DNA of 48,164 bases from contig BFEA01000831.1 in assembly GCA_003427395.1 (NCBI GenBank), positions 131,635 to 179,798 on the forward strand, read 5' to 3'. The DNA comes from Chara braunii. Its lineage: Eukaryota > Streptophyta > Charophyceae > Charales > Characeae. Positions 34,150-43,607 of this stretch are shown here, one piece after another (position 1 is the first letter of the stretch; each line of letters starts with the position of its first letter). The translations under genes and the position numbers were made by a program. The notes under the pieces are model-generated. The model did not search any database, was not told the origin of the DNA, and saw only the letters and a list, made by a program, of their open reading frames with translations.

Positions 34150-35380
34150 GTCGCAAGAGAGAAATAGGGAAAGATGGAGTGCTATTTTTTAAGATGGAGA
34201 AAGATTGCGAAGCGATGGGCAGACGGTGCATCGATGAAAATACATGGAGAGAGATGGCGCACCGAATGAGAGAGATGGCGCACCAAGAGAGATAGATGGA
34301 GTCACAGTCTTCCCCCGAATACAACGTCCGGTCATTACAGCTGAATTCGGGTCATCTTTCAGTCTAAAGACAACTGTAATGGAAGTGTGTTGTATATTCC
34401 GGGGAAGAAGGTGGATGGCGCAGGAAGGGAAAGAGATTGCGAACTGATTGGGAGGTGTGTCGCAGCGAGAGAGAGAGATTGCGCACCGATGGAGAAACAT
34501 GGTGCAGCAATGGAGATAGCAGGCGCAGCGATGGTTAGCGATAGCACAACAATGGAGAAAGATGGCGCACCGAAGTAGATAGATGACGATGGAGATAGGT
34601 TAGGAAAGATAGCGCAGCGATGGAGATAGATGACGAAGGAGATAGATTAGGAAAGATAGCGCACCGAAGGAGATGGATGACGAAGGAGATAGATTAGGAA
34701 AGATACCGCAGTGATGGGGATAGATGACGAAAGGTCGGTAGAGATCGCGCATCGGTGGAGAGAGATAGAGAGAGGACGCGCAACAATGGTTAGCGATGCC
34801 GCAGCGATGAAGAGAGAAGGCACAGCGATGACGAAGATTTGTTATTGCATAACATCAGTTCGATCGAGTTAAACCTTCGTTAAGCATACCTGTCACCTGT
34901 TTCGTGCGATTCCACAGTGATGGGCGGCTGCACCGACGACGGCCTGAAACAACAATACAATGGCGATGGCGGGATCGCGCACGAGTAATGGAGAGTCTCT
35001 GGGGCAAGGATGGAGGTTGCCCGGTTGTCGAGAGAGATCGCGCAGTGATGGGGTGAGATGGAGAGTGATCACTCAACAATGGAAGGAGATCGTGCGGCGA
35101 TGGAGAGAGAAATCGCTCAGCGTTGCGGTGGGATAACACTGGCCAGGGCCTCGATAGCGATGGCCAGCGCTGCGGTGGAGAGCGATGGCGCACCGGTGGA
35201 GAGCGATGGCGCGGCGATGGAATGCGTTACAATGGGGGATATAGCTTTGCGTCGCGATGGCGATGAGCTAAGCACATAGATGCCGATGGTGCATGGCGAA
35301 CGTTGGCGATGGAGATGAGCTAAGCGCATCGATAACGATGGTGCATGGCTAAGCGCATCGATATCAAACGCCGTTGACAT
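34150..35380. repeat. GATGGCGCAGCGATGGAGA minisatellite
   Basis: Purine-rich DNA with GA(T/G)(A/G)GCGCA(C/G)CGA words throughout. The best-ordered part, 34561-34740, has units of 46-48 bp starting at 34561, 34609, 34655 and 34702. The remainder is degenerate. The frames here (charged M/E/R-rich peptides) are repeat translations. Confidence 0.7.
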
Positions 35381-35438
35381 TTGCAAAATGTCTGAATGAC
35401 AGCGACACCGGAACTTATAGATTTCCGGTGTTTTTGAC

Positions 35439-35534
35439 CTCGGCGCACAACGAATCGCCGCGCCTCATCGGGAAATAAATCGTCGCCTGGCCTCGACGCG
35501 CAACGAACCACCTCGGCGCACAACGAATCGCCGC
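35439..35534. repeat. 23-bp direct repeat, 73 bp apart
   Basis: CTCGGCGCACAACGAATCGC at 35439 and again at 35512, each near a CTTATAGATT word (about 35414 and 35536). Confidence 0.7.
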
Positions 35535-35779
35535 ACCTTATAGATTCTTGCGCCTTACCTCGTGCGTCGGATCATGTCGATCGACGGTCCAGATTACAAC
35601 TGTGAAAATCACATTGTCTGCCCCTTGTTTTCGGGAACTGTCACATCATTGCACACCGGAGTAGACGAAGATTTTGGGGCCACTGGCATAACAGTGGCTC
35701 CGTTCATTTGCGCGGTTGAAAATTGTTGATCGACGACTGACAATTTCCGGTACCCCTTACCGTTTATAGGCCCTGACGT

Positions 35780-35885
35780 TTTATGGGCCCAGGGGTGCCA
35801 TACGCGAATCGATTCGGCCCCACCTTGATGGCGTTTCATGGGCCCAGGGGTGCGATATGCGAATCGATTTGGCCCCACCTTGATC
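35780..35885. repeat. About 54-bp tandem duplication with GCGAATCGATT palindromes
   Basis: TGGGCCCAGGGGTGC, GCGAATCGATT, GGCCCCACCTTGAT occurs twice, starting near 35783 and 35838. GAATCGATTC is a perfect palindrome and resembles the core of the site family. Confidence 0.75.
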
Positions 35886-35911
35886 CCGACGCGAGGCCTG
35901 CTACAACAAAG

Positions 35912-35919
35912 TATAAAAG
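35912..35919 (+). promoter_or_regulatory. TATA box (TATAAAAG), candidate promoter of the rightward gene
   Basis: A consensus TATA box followed by C/T-rich leader DNA (35970-36130). A possible splice donor, CGAAG/GTAAAA, lies at 36176-36186, which would allow a 5-prime leader intron reaching toward 37.7 kb. It faces the ParB-like gene. Confidence 0.45.
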
Positions 35920-36369
35920 GCGTTGCAGCCCTCGAGTTATCCCTTTTGTTGGCGCTCCACAGATCAAGTCGCGCTTTCGCTTCCGCGCGCGCTCTGATAT
36001 TTGGTCTTCAGCCCCCCCCACCTTCCGCCATAGCCCGCTCACTCTTCGCTCTTCGCTCCGTCCGCAGTTGCCACATTGTGTTCAGTTCGCTCTTCGCTCC
36101 TCGCTCTTCGCTCTTCCTAGCTCGATATCCCTCCACCATAGCTGATTCGGTGGTTGGTTGCTCGCTCAACGCACGACGAAGGTAAAATCATATAACTTTT
36201 GTCCTATTCTGTGTCCGACGTCCGAACACATTCCCAGATGCCCTGTCTGTACCTGTAGGATGTAACGCCGCAGCGGCGTTCTGTTGAACCCCGAATCAAT
36301 TCCCGGTTTTGTTGTTTCGCCAGTGGACGTGCTCTGATCTCTTTTCTCCACCCTCCACCTCCGTCCACC

Positions 36370-36684
36370 NNNNNNNNNNNNNNNNNNNNNNNNNNNNNNN
36401 NNNNNNNNNNNNNNNNNNNNNNNNNNNNNNNNNNNNNNNNNNNNNNNNNNNNNNNNNNNNNNNNNNNNNNNNNNNNNNNNNNNNNNNNNNNNNNNNNNNN
36501 NNNNNNNNNNNNNNNNNNNNNNNNNNNNNNNNNNNNNNNNNNNNNNNNNNNNNNNNNNNNNNNNNNNNNNNNNNNNNNNNNNNNNNNNNNNNNNNNNNNN
36601 NNNNNNNNNNNNNNNNNNNNNNNNNNNNNNNNNNNNNNNNNNNNNNNNNNNNNNNNNNNNNNNNNNNNNNNNNNNNNNNNNNNN
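36370..36684. other. Assembly gap, 315 N
   Basis: Run of n, followed by (TA)n-type DNA at 36685-36720 and 36782-36813. The phrase CGAATCAATTCCCG occurs on both sides (36290 and 36731), suggesting a tandem repeat across the gap. Confidence 0.98.
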
Positions 36685-36780
36685 TAGATACATATATGTA
36701 TATATAGAGATATGTTGCTACACTGAACACCGAATCAATTCCCGATTTTCGCTCACCTGTCCCTTGTGAGGTCGCCGACT

Positions 36781-36781
<1 letters not shown>

Positions 36782-36813
<32 letters not shown>
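36782..36813. repeat. (TA)n microsatellite
   Basis: About 15 TA units, followed by ACGTATATATAGAGAGAGA. Confidence 0.9.
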
Positions 36814-36818
<5 letters not shown>

Positions 36819-36840
36819 GTATATATAGAGAGAGATATAT

Positions 36841-37629
36841 TGCGAGTCAGTTAGCAGTTTGCGACGTACAGTGTTCGAGGAGTGACAACTGCGAGGTTAT
36901 TCGCAGTTTTCCCAAGGTTAGACACATATTTCATTAAAGGCAGTTCTTTATTTCCACAAATGCGAGTTAGTTCGCACTTTTTAAGCAATACTGCTGGAGA
37001 GTTGACAACCCAACCCGTGCGGCTTTCAGGTCTTCGGTTCCACAATTCCGAGTTAGTTCGTACTATCCCCTAGTGCTGCACATCGCCATTATTGTCTTGT
37101 CTGCATAAATGCGAGTTAGTTCGCACTTGTCGAAACCCTTCGCAATTGTCAATTAACCAGGACTTCAGTTCCACAATTCGGAGTCAGTTCGTACTTTCCC
37201 GTTGTACTTCGGGTTGCAATTGTCGGCCTGTCAGCAGAACTTTGAGTTAGTTCTCACTTGTCGATTCACACTTGTCGATAAACCACATCTTACTCGGTTC
37301 GTGCGTCTTTCAGGTCTTCAGTTCCACAATTCTGAGTTAGTTCGCACTTTCCCCTAGTGCAGCGGGTTGCCATTGTCGTCTTGTCTACAGAACTGCGAGT
37401 TAGTTCGCACTTGTCGACACCCTTCGCACTTGTCGATAAACCACATCTTACTCGTTTCGAGGGCATCTAGTTGGGTTGCAATCTTTCCAAACAGTTATCG
37501 TCTTCCCTCCGAACTTCTGTCTTTCCTATCCTTCAACCGATTGTTGTGACTTCGTGTGCATTTCGAACACCCATCTCTTACGTCCTTTTCGTCCTCCATT
37601 TCGTTCAGTCCGAGTTAGTTCGCACTTCG
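36841..37629. repeat. Array of about eleven palindromic sites before the ParB-like gene
   Basis: TGCGAGTTAGTTCGCACTT and close variants start near 36841, 36890, 36960, 37046, 37110, 37176, 37240, 37330, 37392 and 37610. Spacing alternates (about 64 and 86-90 bp), giving a dimeric unit of 130-154 bp with alternating flanks TTCCACAATT and TTGTCGA. All point the same way. The last copy ends about 190 bp before the ATG of the rightward gene. Confidence 0.8.
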
Positions 37630-37819
37630 CTTCTGAAGTGGTCTGGGGTTGGGCGTATTAGTCATCTGAGTTGGTCTGAGGTTGGGCGTGCTAGTCAATG
37701 AGTGGGAATACAATGGCGTCCGCAAAGAACACATCCACAAGCGCTGGACCATCTGCCCCCGGGGAGGGACGACCTGTATAGCAACCTACTCCTCAGTATA
37801 TGCACACAAAGGGAGCACC

Positions 37820-40069
37820 ATGGTTTTTGGACTTCGTTGTTCAGGGGGACCTTTTGGGCCAGCTGTTTTCATGCGACCCACTTGCGTTACAGACGCTGGG
37901 GGAGCGGTCAATGTTGTTCCTCTCCGTATCGTCGTCTCGTGCGCGAAGACTCCTGGAGGTTTGCTCAAGCTGCACACTAATGGCGTGTACGACGAGTGCA
38001 GACTGCCTATTAGAGGTGTTAAAGGTGTGTTGGTGACCATCAAGATTTTCACGGGGTACGGCTCGAACATGCCGTTGTGCTCTTCATTCAAAGGCCTTTA
38101 CGATGGCGGCAGCAAGCGTCTTCCATCGCCAGAGCAATATCTCGATCTCGCGCTGATGGTGCCGAAAGAACGTCCGGACTTGCATTCTCAGGGTACAGGG
38201 ACTCAACGGGTCGGTACTCCGAAACTTATCAAGGTCCGCTGCGACGCCGACACGTATTCACTTCGAGATGAGACGAGAAGAGATTCAAGCAGATCGGGGC
38301 TAGATGTTGGATGGAATGAGGCCGAAGGGATGGGCGCTGTTCGCGAAAGCTCTGGCGGGGAGCAGACTCCTTCGGAAAAGAAGAGCGAGCGACAGAGGAT
38401 GGTGCGACAGGAGGTGGCAGAAGGAACCCTCCGCATGAAGAGGATGAGAGGAAAACCGGAGGCGTTGATGGGCGGGGATGGAGGTGGCGACGGAGAACAT
38501 GCCTCGGGAAAGAAGCCGACGAAGGAAGAGGGTGGGATGGCAAGTAAGAAAGCGAGGAGGCCCGACGATTTGACCATCCGCGAAGGACAAGCCGCGGGTC
38601 GAGGAGATTCGGCTGATCCAGGCGCTGCGGCCGCGAGAGAACCTTCGTGGAAATCGAAACGGAAAGTGGCAGCTGAAGAAGGCGATGGCCAGAAGAAACC
38701 TCGAAGGCGGAAGACTGCTGAGGCGGCGAGCCGTGGCGAAGGGCCTGTCGGTCAGGAGTGCGACGAAGCGGCAGCGTTCTGGCTCGAATACGAGCGGAAC
38801 GATGTCGGTGAAATCGTGGAGAAGGAGCTCCCCGTTCTGCTGCTCATCGACCCCAGGAAGGTCTGCGACATCCCGCCTGGGGAAAGATATTACAACCACC
38901 GCAGTCTAAGTCGCGAAACTGTGGACGACATCAAGGATGCGATGCTGAGTCAATTCCGCGAGAAGATGTGGACGAAAAACCCTCTCGTTTTGGCACCCAT
39001 CTACAAGCCGGTGATGCGTAGGCCGGAGCAAGCTGACAGGGTTCACAAAGATGTCTTCAAGCCAGAGGACAAGGACAAGTACTACTATTACCTTGTTAAC
39101 GGACAACACACCGTGGCTGCTGTGAACGAGTTGGAGGGTGAGCAGATATTCGATTTGTGGAAGATGCACTCGTGGGCAGCGAGAGTAGTGTGGTTCTCCG
39201 ACCGAGATTTCGCGGGGTATAGGCAGGTCAGTCTCAACGAAAACACGAGACACAAGATGTCTAAGCAGCGATCGCAGAAGGCCATGTTCTTGGACATGCG
39301 GGAGGCATGGGAGAACGAAGGAAGGTCTATGGCCATTCAAGGGAATCTTTCCGGCAAGGAGGCCGAAAAACAAAAGTTTTTCAATTTCCAAAAGTTGATT
39401 TTGGGAAAGAGACTGAATGAATCTCACTGGGCGTTGTCAAAAAAAGATTTGCCGCTCGCCGACAAGGAGTATGTCGTTGCCGTTGGCAATGCATTGAGGC
39501 AGTGGATGACGCTCGTGACGGCCGGTGATAACGTTTTCCGCAAAGCCATGGAGTTCTACGCGAAATGGGCGGAGGGGAAGTTGTTGGGCGGTGACGGCAA
39601 GACGCCATTGTTGAGGCCGGGCAAATACATGCTAGACAAATCTCCGGGTCTGCAAGCAATTCCGGAAATGGGCTTGAAAGGGGCGGCTGGTGAAACGAAG
39701 ATGGGGTGGCTGGTCCGGGTCCCGCCGCCTCCGACCAAAAAGAAAACGCAACCGGACGACAAGTTTTTCGTGGTCGTAAAGGAGCCAGACATGTTCTATT
39801 GGCAGTCTCTCGCCGACATGACCGATGTCGAGAAGTTGTCGATCCTCGCCGACATTCTCGCACTACGGGGAGTGTTCGTGCAATCCGCGGGCGGCCATCT
39901 GAAGCGTCAGCATAAACCTGGAATAAAAGACATGGTCGCGACGAGAAGTTCGAGAGGTCAGCGGGGATGTCAGGCACATCAAATGGTCCGACCTCAACCG
40001 GGTGACCAGCCTTATTCCTTTCGTTTTCCCGCCTTCCCAAACTCACGGTCATATCATTGCGATCCGTGA
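37820..40069 (+). CDS. ParB/Srx-like domain protein, 5-prime part of a long composite gene
   Basis: The frame is open from 37682, but the first ATG, in a strong GCACCATGG context, is at 37820, giving about 749 residues. Residues 1-170: unknown globular region. Residues 170-310: charged, low complexity, with nuclear-signal-like KKPRRRK. Residues about 338-480 carry a ParB/Srx-type fold signature: YYNHRSLSRETVDDIKDAM, YYYLVNGQHTVAAVNEL (NGQHT at 39098-39112), then WFSDRDFAGYRQVSLNENT. This domain binds or cleaves nucleotides or DNA in known families. The frame is lost after KPGIKDMV; the next frame is open from 39927 and continues the protein (REVSGDVRHIKWSDLNRV), so a 1-nt frameshift between 39927 and about 39965 is likely. 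ParB-methyltransferase fusions are known from phages. Confidence 0.65.
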   Translation: MVFGLRCSGGPFGPAVFMRPTCVTDAGGAVNVVPLRIVVSCAKTPGGLLKLHTNGVYDECRLPIRGVKGVLVTIKIFTGYGSNMPLCSSFKGLYDGGSKRLPSPEQYLDLALMVPKERPDLHSQGTGTQRVGTPKLIKVRCDADTYSLRDETRRDSSRSGLDVGWNEAEGMGAVRESSGGEQTPSEKKSERQRMVRQEVAEGTLRMKRMRGKPEALMGGDGGGDGEHASGKKPTKEEGGMASKKARRPDDLTIREGQAAGRGDSADPGAAAAREPSWKSKRKVAAEEGDGQKKPRRRKTAEAASRGEGPVGQECDEAAAFWLEYERNDVGEIVEKELPVLLLIDPRKVCDIPPGERYYNHRSLSRETVDDIKDAMLSQFREKMWTKNPLVLAPIYKPVMRRPEQADRVHKDVFKPEDKDKYYYYLVNGQHTVAAVNELEGEQIFDLWKMHSWAARVVWFSDRDFAGYRQVSLNENTRHKMSKQRSQKAMFLDMREAWENEGRSMAIQGNLSGKEAEKQKFFNFQKLILGKRLNESHWALSKKDLPLADKEYVVAVGNALRQWMTLVTAGDNVFRKAMEFYAKWAEGKLLGGDGKTPLLRPGKYMLDKSPGLQAIPEMGLKGAAGETKMGWLVRVPPPPTKKKTQPDDKFFVVVKEPDMFYWQSLADMTDVEKLSILADILALRGVFVQSAGGHLKRQHKPGIKDMVATRSSRGQRGCQAHQMVRPQPGDQPYSFRFPAFPNSRSYHCDP

Positions 40070-43000
40070 GGTTGTGGGACATTATGTGTGCAACCTGTAC
40101 GTCCTCGATTTGTGTGATCCCACACTCCTCACAGACTGGCGAGAAGACGATTTCGCCAACTTGCAAGGCCTTCTACAAACACTTTCGCCAACGCACTGGG
40201 CACTTGTGGTCTTTTTCCCCTCTCGTTGGGAGCTCATTTTCTTGAAAGGCATGGCCAGGCTTAGCGTCCATCACGTCAGGACAGGGAAGTGGGTACGTAA
40301 TGCACAAAAGCAGGTCACTGTCCAGGAAGGCAATATGCTGGTTGAGGAGTGTGACCGCCTGTACGTGATTTTTAATGGCGAGAAGCTGGAAGACAACACA
40401 TTCGCAGTCTACCCGGCCAGTAGCCCGACAAAGCCTTCCCGTGCTCATGGTCCAAGTCTGGCCAAACACACGGTGGCAAGCCGCTCGAAAGTTGTCTGTT
40501 CGTCGGACCCATCAGGACAGGCTGTGGCGTGTTTCGACGTGGCGGAAGAGGAAAGGTTCTCTCGTAGCATGTGGGAGGACGGCGGCGTGACAAGTTCTCA
40601 AGGACCTGCTTACGGGGAAATGGAGCGGAACCCATCCCGTCTACTTGGTCTACTCGAAAACTTTTGCAAAGCTGGTCAAACTGTTTTTTTCTTTGGGAAG
40701 GCGCATGCGTCCAATGTGTGGAAACTCCTGCGCACCGGTCGGAACGTCGTCGCGTTGGAGAAGGAGGCGAAGATGATCGATTACTTTCACGAGTTCGTGA
40801 AGGCACGCGTTGCAGACACTCGCAATGCTTGCGAGTTTTCACGGTCCACCGGCGAACGAAACTGGGATCCCAAACGTGACATGTATTGGAAATTGTCGGG
40901 GAACAAAAGGACGGACGTTTGGGACTTCCTTTTCGAACCCGGACCGCCTGGTCCGACCGACCTCGAATACAGTCGACGGAGAAACCTGGTGTTCGTTGTG
41001 CTCAATGGGTACCACGGTGCACCCAAGGAGTCTGTCTCGCACTTCCTGAGAAGGCTGGAGCACGTTTACTTCACGCTGGCCGAACCGCTCACTCTCGAAA
41101 ACTACAAGTCNNAGTTTGACGAGGAGGACCCTTTCGACGCTGAAGACATGGAGGAGCTGAGCGACTCCGAAACCTTCGATTTCGAGTCCATGNCACTTCC
41201 TCGGGTGGTTGGACAGGTTGGTGATNAAGAGGAAGGTGGCCCTCGGAGATATAGCACGTCCCCTGCCAGTTTGAAGCGTGTGTTTCGGGGCGAACCAGTC
41301 GACGACCAATCGTCTGATGACGGGGAGGAAGAGAGAGACTATGATCACGAACCTTGTGACAGGCTCCCTGTGGACCATGACACCTGGCAGAATGACAGAC
41401 TCTACTTCTTCGTCAAGCATCACCGGTTCACGTTGGAGGATGTCTGGGGACACAACTTCGTCTGGCACCCGAGGATATTCCAACCTGCTGTGAGGAATGG
41501 AATATGGGTCATGGCAATAAAGGAGGCCGATTGCAAGTGGAGTGGACTGAAGAGACTGGGAGCGGGTGCATTTAAGAGAAAGGCAAGAACTGCTCTGGTG
41601 GAGCATTTGAATCTCATGAACCCCAAGAGGAACGATCAGGACGTCAATGCGTATGCAGAACAAAAGCTACATGAGTTGTACGCCAACAACATGTTGGAGT
41701 TTCGAGCGCCTTTCTACGCACTCGAAACGGCATCGTCTCGTGGCATTGACTGGCGCATGCCACAACCTCCGCCGGCCGGTCAGCATCCGGGAGGGGGTGG
41801 TGGAGGAGACGAAGGAGACGGCGGAGGTGGCGGAGGAGACGGCTCACAGTTTGCCGAAAAGGGGACGGGCGAGATATCGTCGGTTGAGAAGGCGTCCGGC
41901 GAAAAGAGGTCGGGCGGAAAGGGGTCGAGCGGGAAGCGGTCGGGCGGGAAGGGGTCGGGCGGAAAGCGTAGAACGTCCGAGAGTCCCCAATATATGGAAA
42001 CTGACCCCCAGTGCGTAGGGAGTCGAGATTCCGACATGCGAGACGAGGCCACCCTGACGTCTGATCAAGTGCGAGTAGATTCGCACTTGTCGGCGAGGAG
42101 TTTGTTTCCCGTTGCCCAGGAGAGTCCATCCCGCCGTGGGCAGCAGAGGTCTCCTGTGCTCAACACCTTGCTCCTGAAAGAGGGCGCGTCTTCGTTTTGC
42201 CTGGAGGGCGGGATGCCTGCATTGCGAAGGAGCGAAGGTGCGACCTCCGGTTCCCTCGGCTCGGGCGACCTCCACAAACTCCGAATACATTCGGATTTGC
42301 TGACGTCGCCCTCTGCCATAAGTGCTCCTCACGCAACAGTTCCGCGGGGCCAAGAAAATGTGACGTCCTGGCCCCCGCATCTTCAGTTGGACATAGGGTT
42401 ACCCTGCTCGCCTCCCTTCTCATGTGTTGAGACTCGAGACTGGCGGTCTCGCGACGTGCTGGAGGGGCCCGCTCCAGGAGTGTTGGAGACCGTGGGTAGC
42501 GAGAACGAACGTCACACTCCTGGGGAAGACGAGCGCTCTCCGGGAACGCGCGTTGTACATCGGGAAGAGGAAACTCGACGCTGGCCGTCTCCCAAAGTGG
42601 TGGAGACCGGGGGTAGCGAGTGTGAACGTCATGCTTCGGAGGGTGCGTCCGTGGACACTGACAGCGAGAGTGCAGGAACTCCGGGGGAAACGCATGTTGT
42701 ACAGCGGGGAGAAGACACTCAACACGGGCCGGCTCGTGAAGACGTGAAGTGGCTCCACGCACGAGCGCTGGTGATCGGGACGTCCGAAGAGGTTCGGTAC
42801 AGTCGCTCGGCTGTGGCCACGACGCGAGAGGGTGTCGTTAAGGGAGGTCAGTGGACGTCCGTGCAATCTCCCGTTCTTGGCGACGATGAAGACGAAGAAG
42901 AACCCGTGGTGGAAGCTCGGGTTCATGGCGATGAGAAAGGCGGAGAACCCGTGGTGGAAGGCTGTGAGGTGACTGCCGACATCCGGACGGATCCACAGCG

Positions 43001-43464
43001 GAAAGATGGTGATTCTTCGCCCACCCGTTGTGGTGAAGAACAGGGTGGTCGAGCGTCTGTCGTGAGCACCGCTCGGGGAATGCTGCTTCGTGAAGCCATA
43101 GAGTTGGGTGACGACTCGGCAGCCATCGAGCTGGTTAGCGACTCAGGCGTAGCCGAGATGCAGAACGTCGAATCCTCCGTAGAACGCGGTGAGGTGGCCG
43201 TCAGCATCAAGATGGATCCAGAGCGGAAAGATCATGATTCTCCGTCTACCCGTTGCGGTGCCGTTTAGGGTGATCGAGCATCTGTCCTCAGTACCGGTCG
43301 GGAAATGGTGCTTCATGAACCCATCGACTTGCCAAGCGGCTCAGTTGCCACCGAGCTGGTTAGCGACACAGCCGTGGCCGAGGTCCAGAACCTCGAATCG
43401 TCCGTGGACGTTGGCGCAGTGGCGCGACAGGAGGGCGAGTTCCCTCAAAGGGCTCTCGAGCACG
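39927..43464 (+). CDS. Degenerate beta-class DNA methyltransferase-like region plus repeat-rich region
   Basis: The frame is open from 39927 (GTG at 40002 is only a nominal start) to TAG at 43266-43268. Counting from 40002: residues 30-85 (VLDLCDPTLL, LSPTHWALVVFFPS) resemble motif IV and its flank; residues 210-265 (NPSRLLGLLENFCKAG, FFFGKAHASNVW, GRNVVALEKEAKMIDY) resemble motif I with FxGxG degraded. Motif IV before I is the beta-class order. No DPPY remains, so it is probably not catalytic. Then an acidic segment with n calls, a conserved-looking block (about 455-570), Gly/Lys/Ser repeats and a duplicated tail. The TAG aligns with a CAG in the upstream tail repeat (GAACAGGGTGGTCGAGC versus GTTTAGGGTGATCGAGC), and the frame continues to a splice donor at 43465. 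Confidence 0.5.
42067..42088. promoter_or_regulatory. Perfect palindrome AAGTGCGA-GTAGAT-TCGCACTT inside coding sequence
   Basis: Eight-base arms match exactly around a 6-nt spacer. It is read as QVRVDSHL in the long frame, in the low-complexity region. A degraded relative, CCGAATACATTCGG, follows at 42281-42294. Confidence 0.85.
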
Positions 43465-43607
43465 GTAAGATTTATGAATAGGACCACTCGCATATCTGTC
43501 ACTGGCCAGCTCTGTGTTCGTCCAAATTGATGTCATGGACTAATGTACCTGTTACCACTACTTAAAAAAAAACTTGTGGGTTGTGGGTTGTTTTCTATGT
43601 TCTACAG
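43465..43607 (+). other. Predicted intron, 143 bp
   Basis: Donor CACG/GTAAGA and acceptor TTTTCTATGTTCTACAG/GT. Removing it fuses the frame before it exactly in phase with the frame of the Ulp1 part (codon GGT formed across the junction). Without splicing, a TAG follows within 20 bp of the donor. Confidence 0.7.

Noticed and set aside
38203-40166. Minus-strand frames of 170-260 residues opposite the ParB-like gene
   Set aside because: Shadows of the plus-strand coding frame; no motifs.
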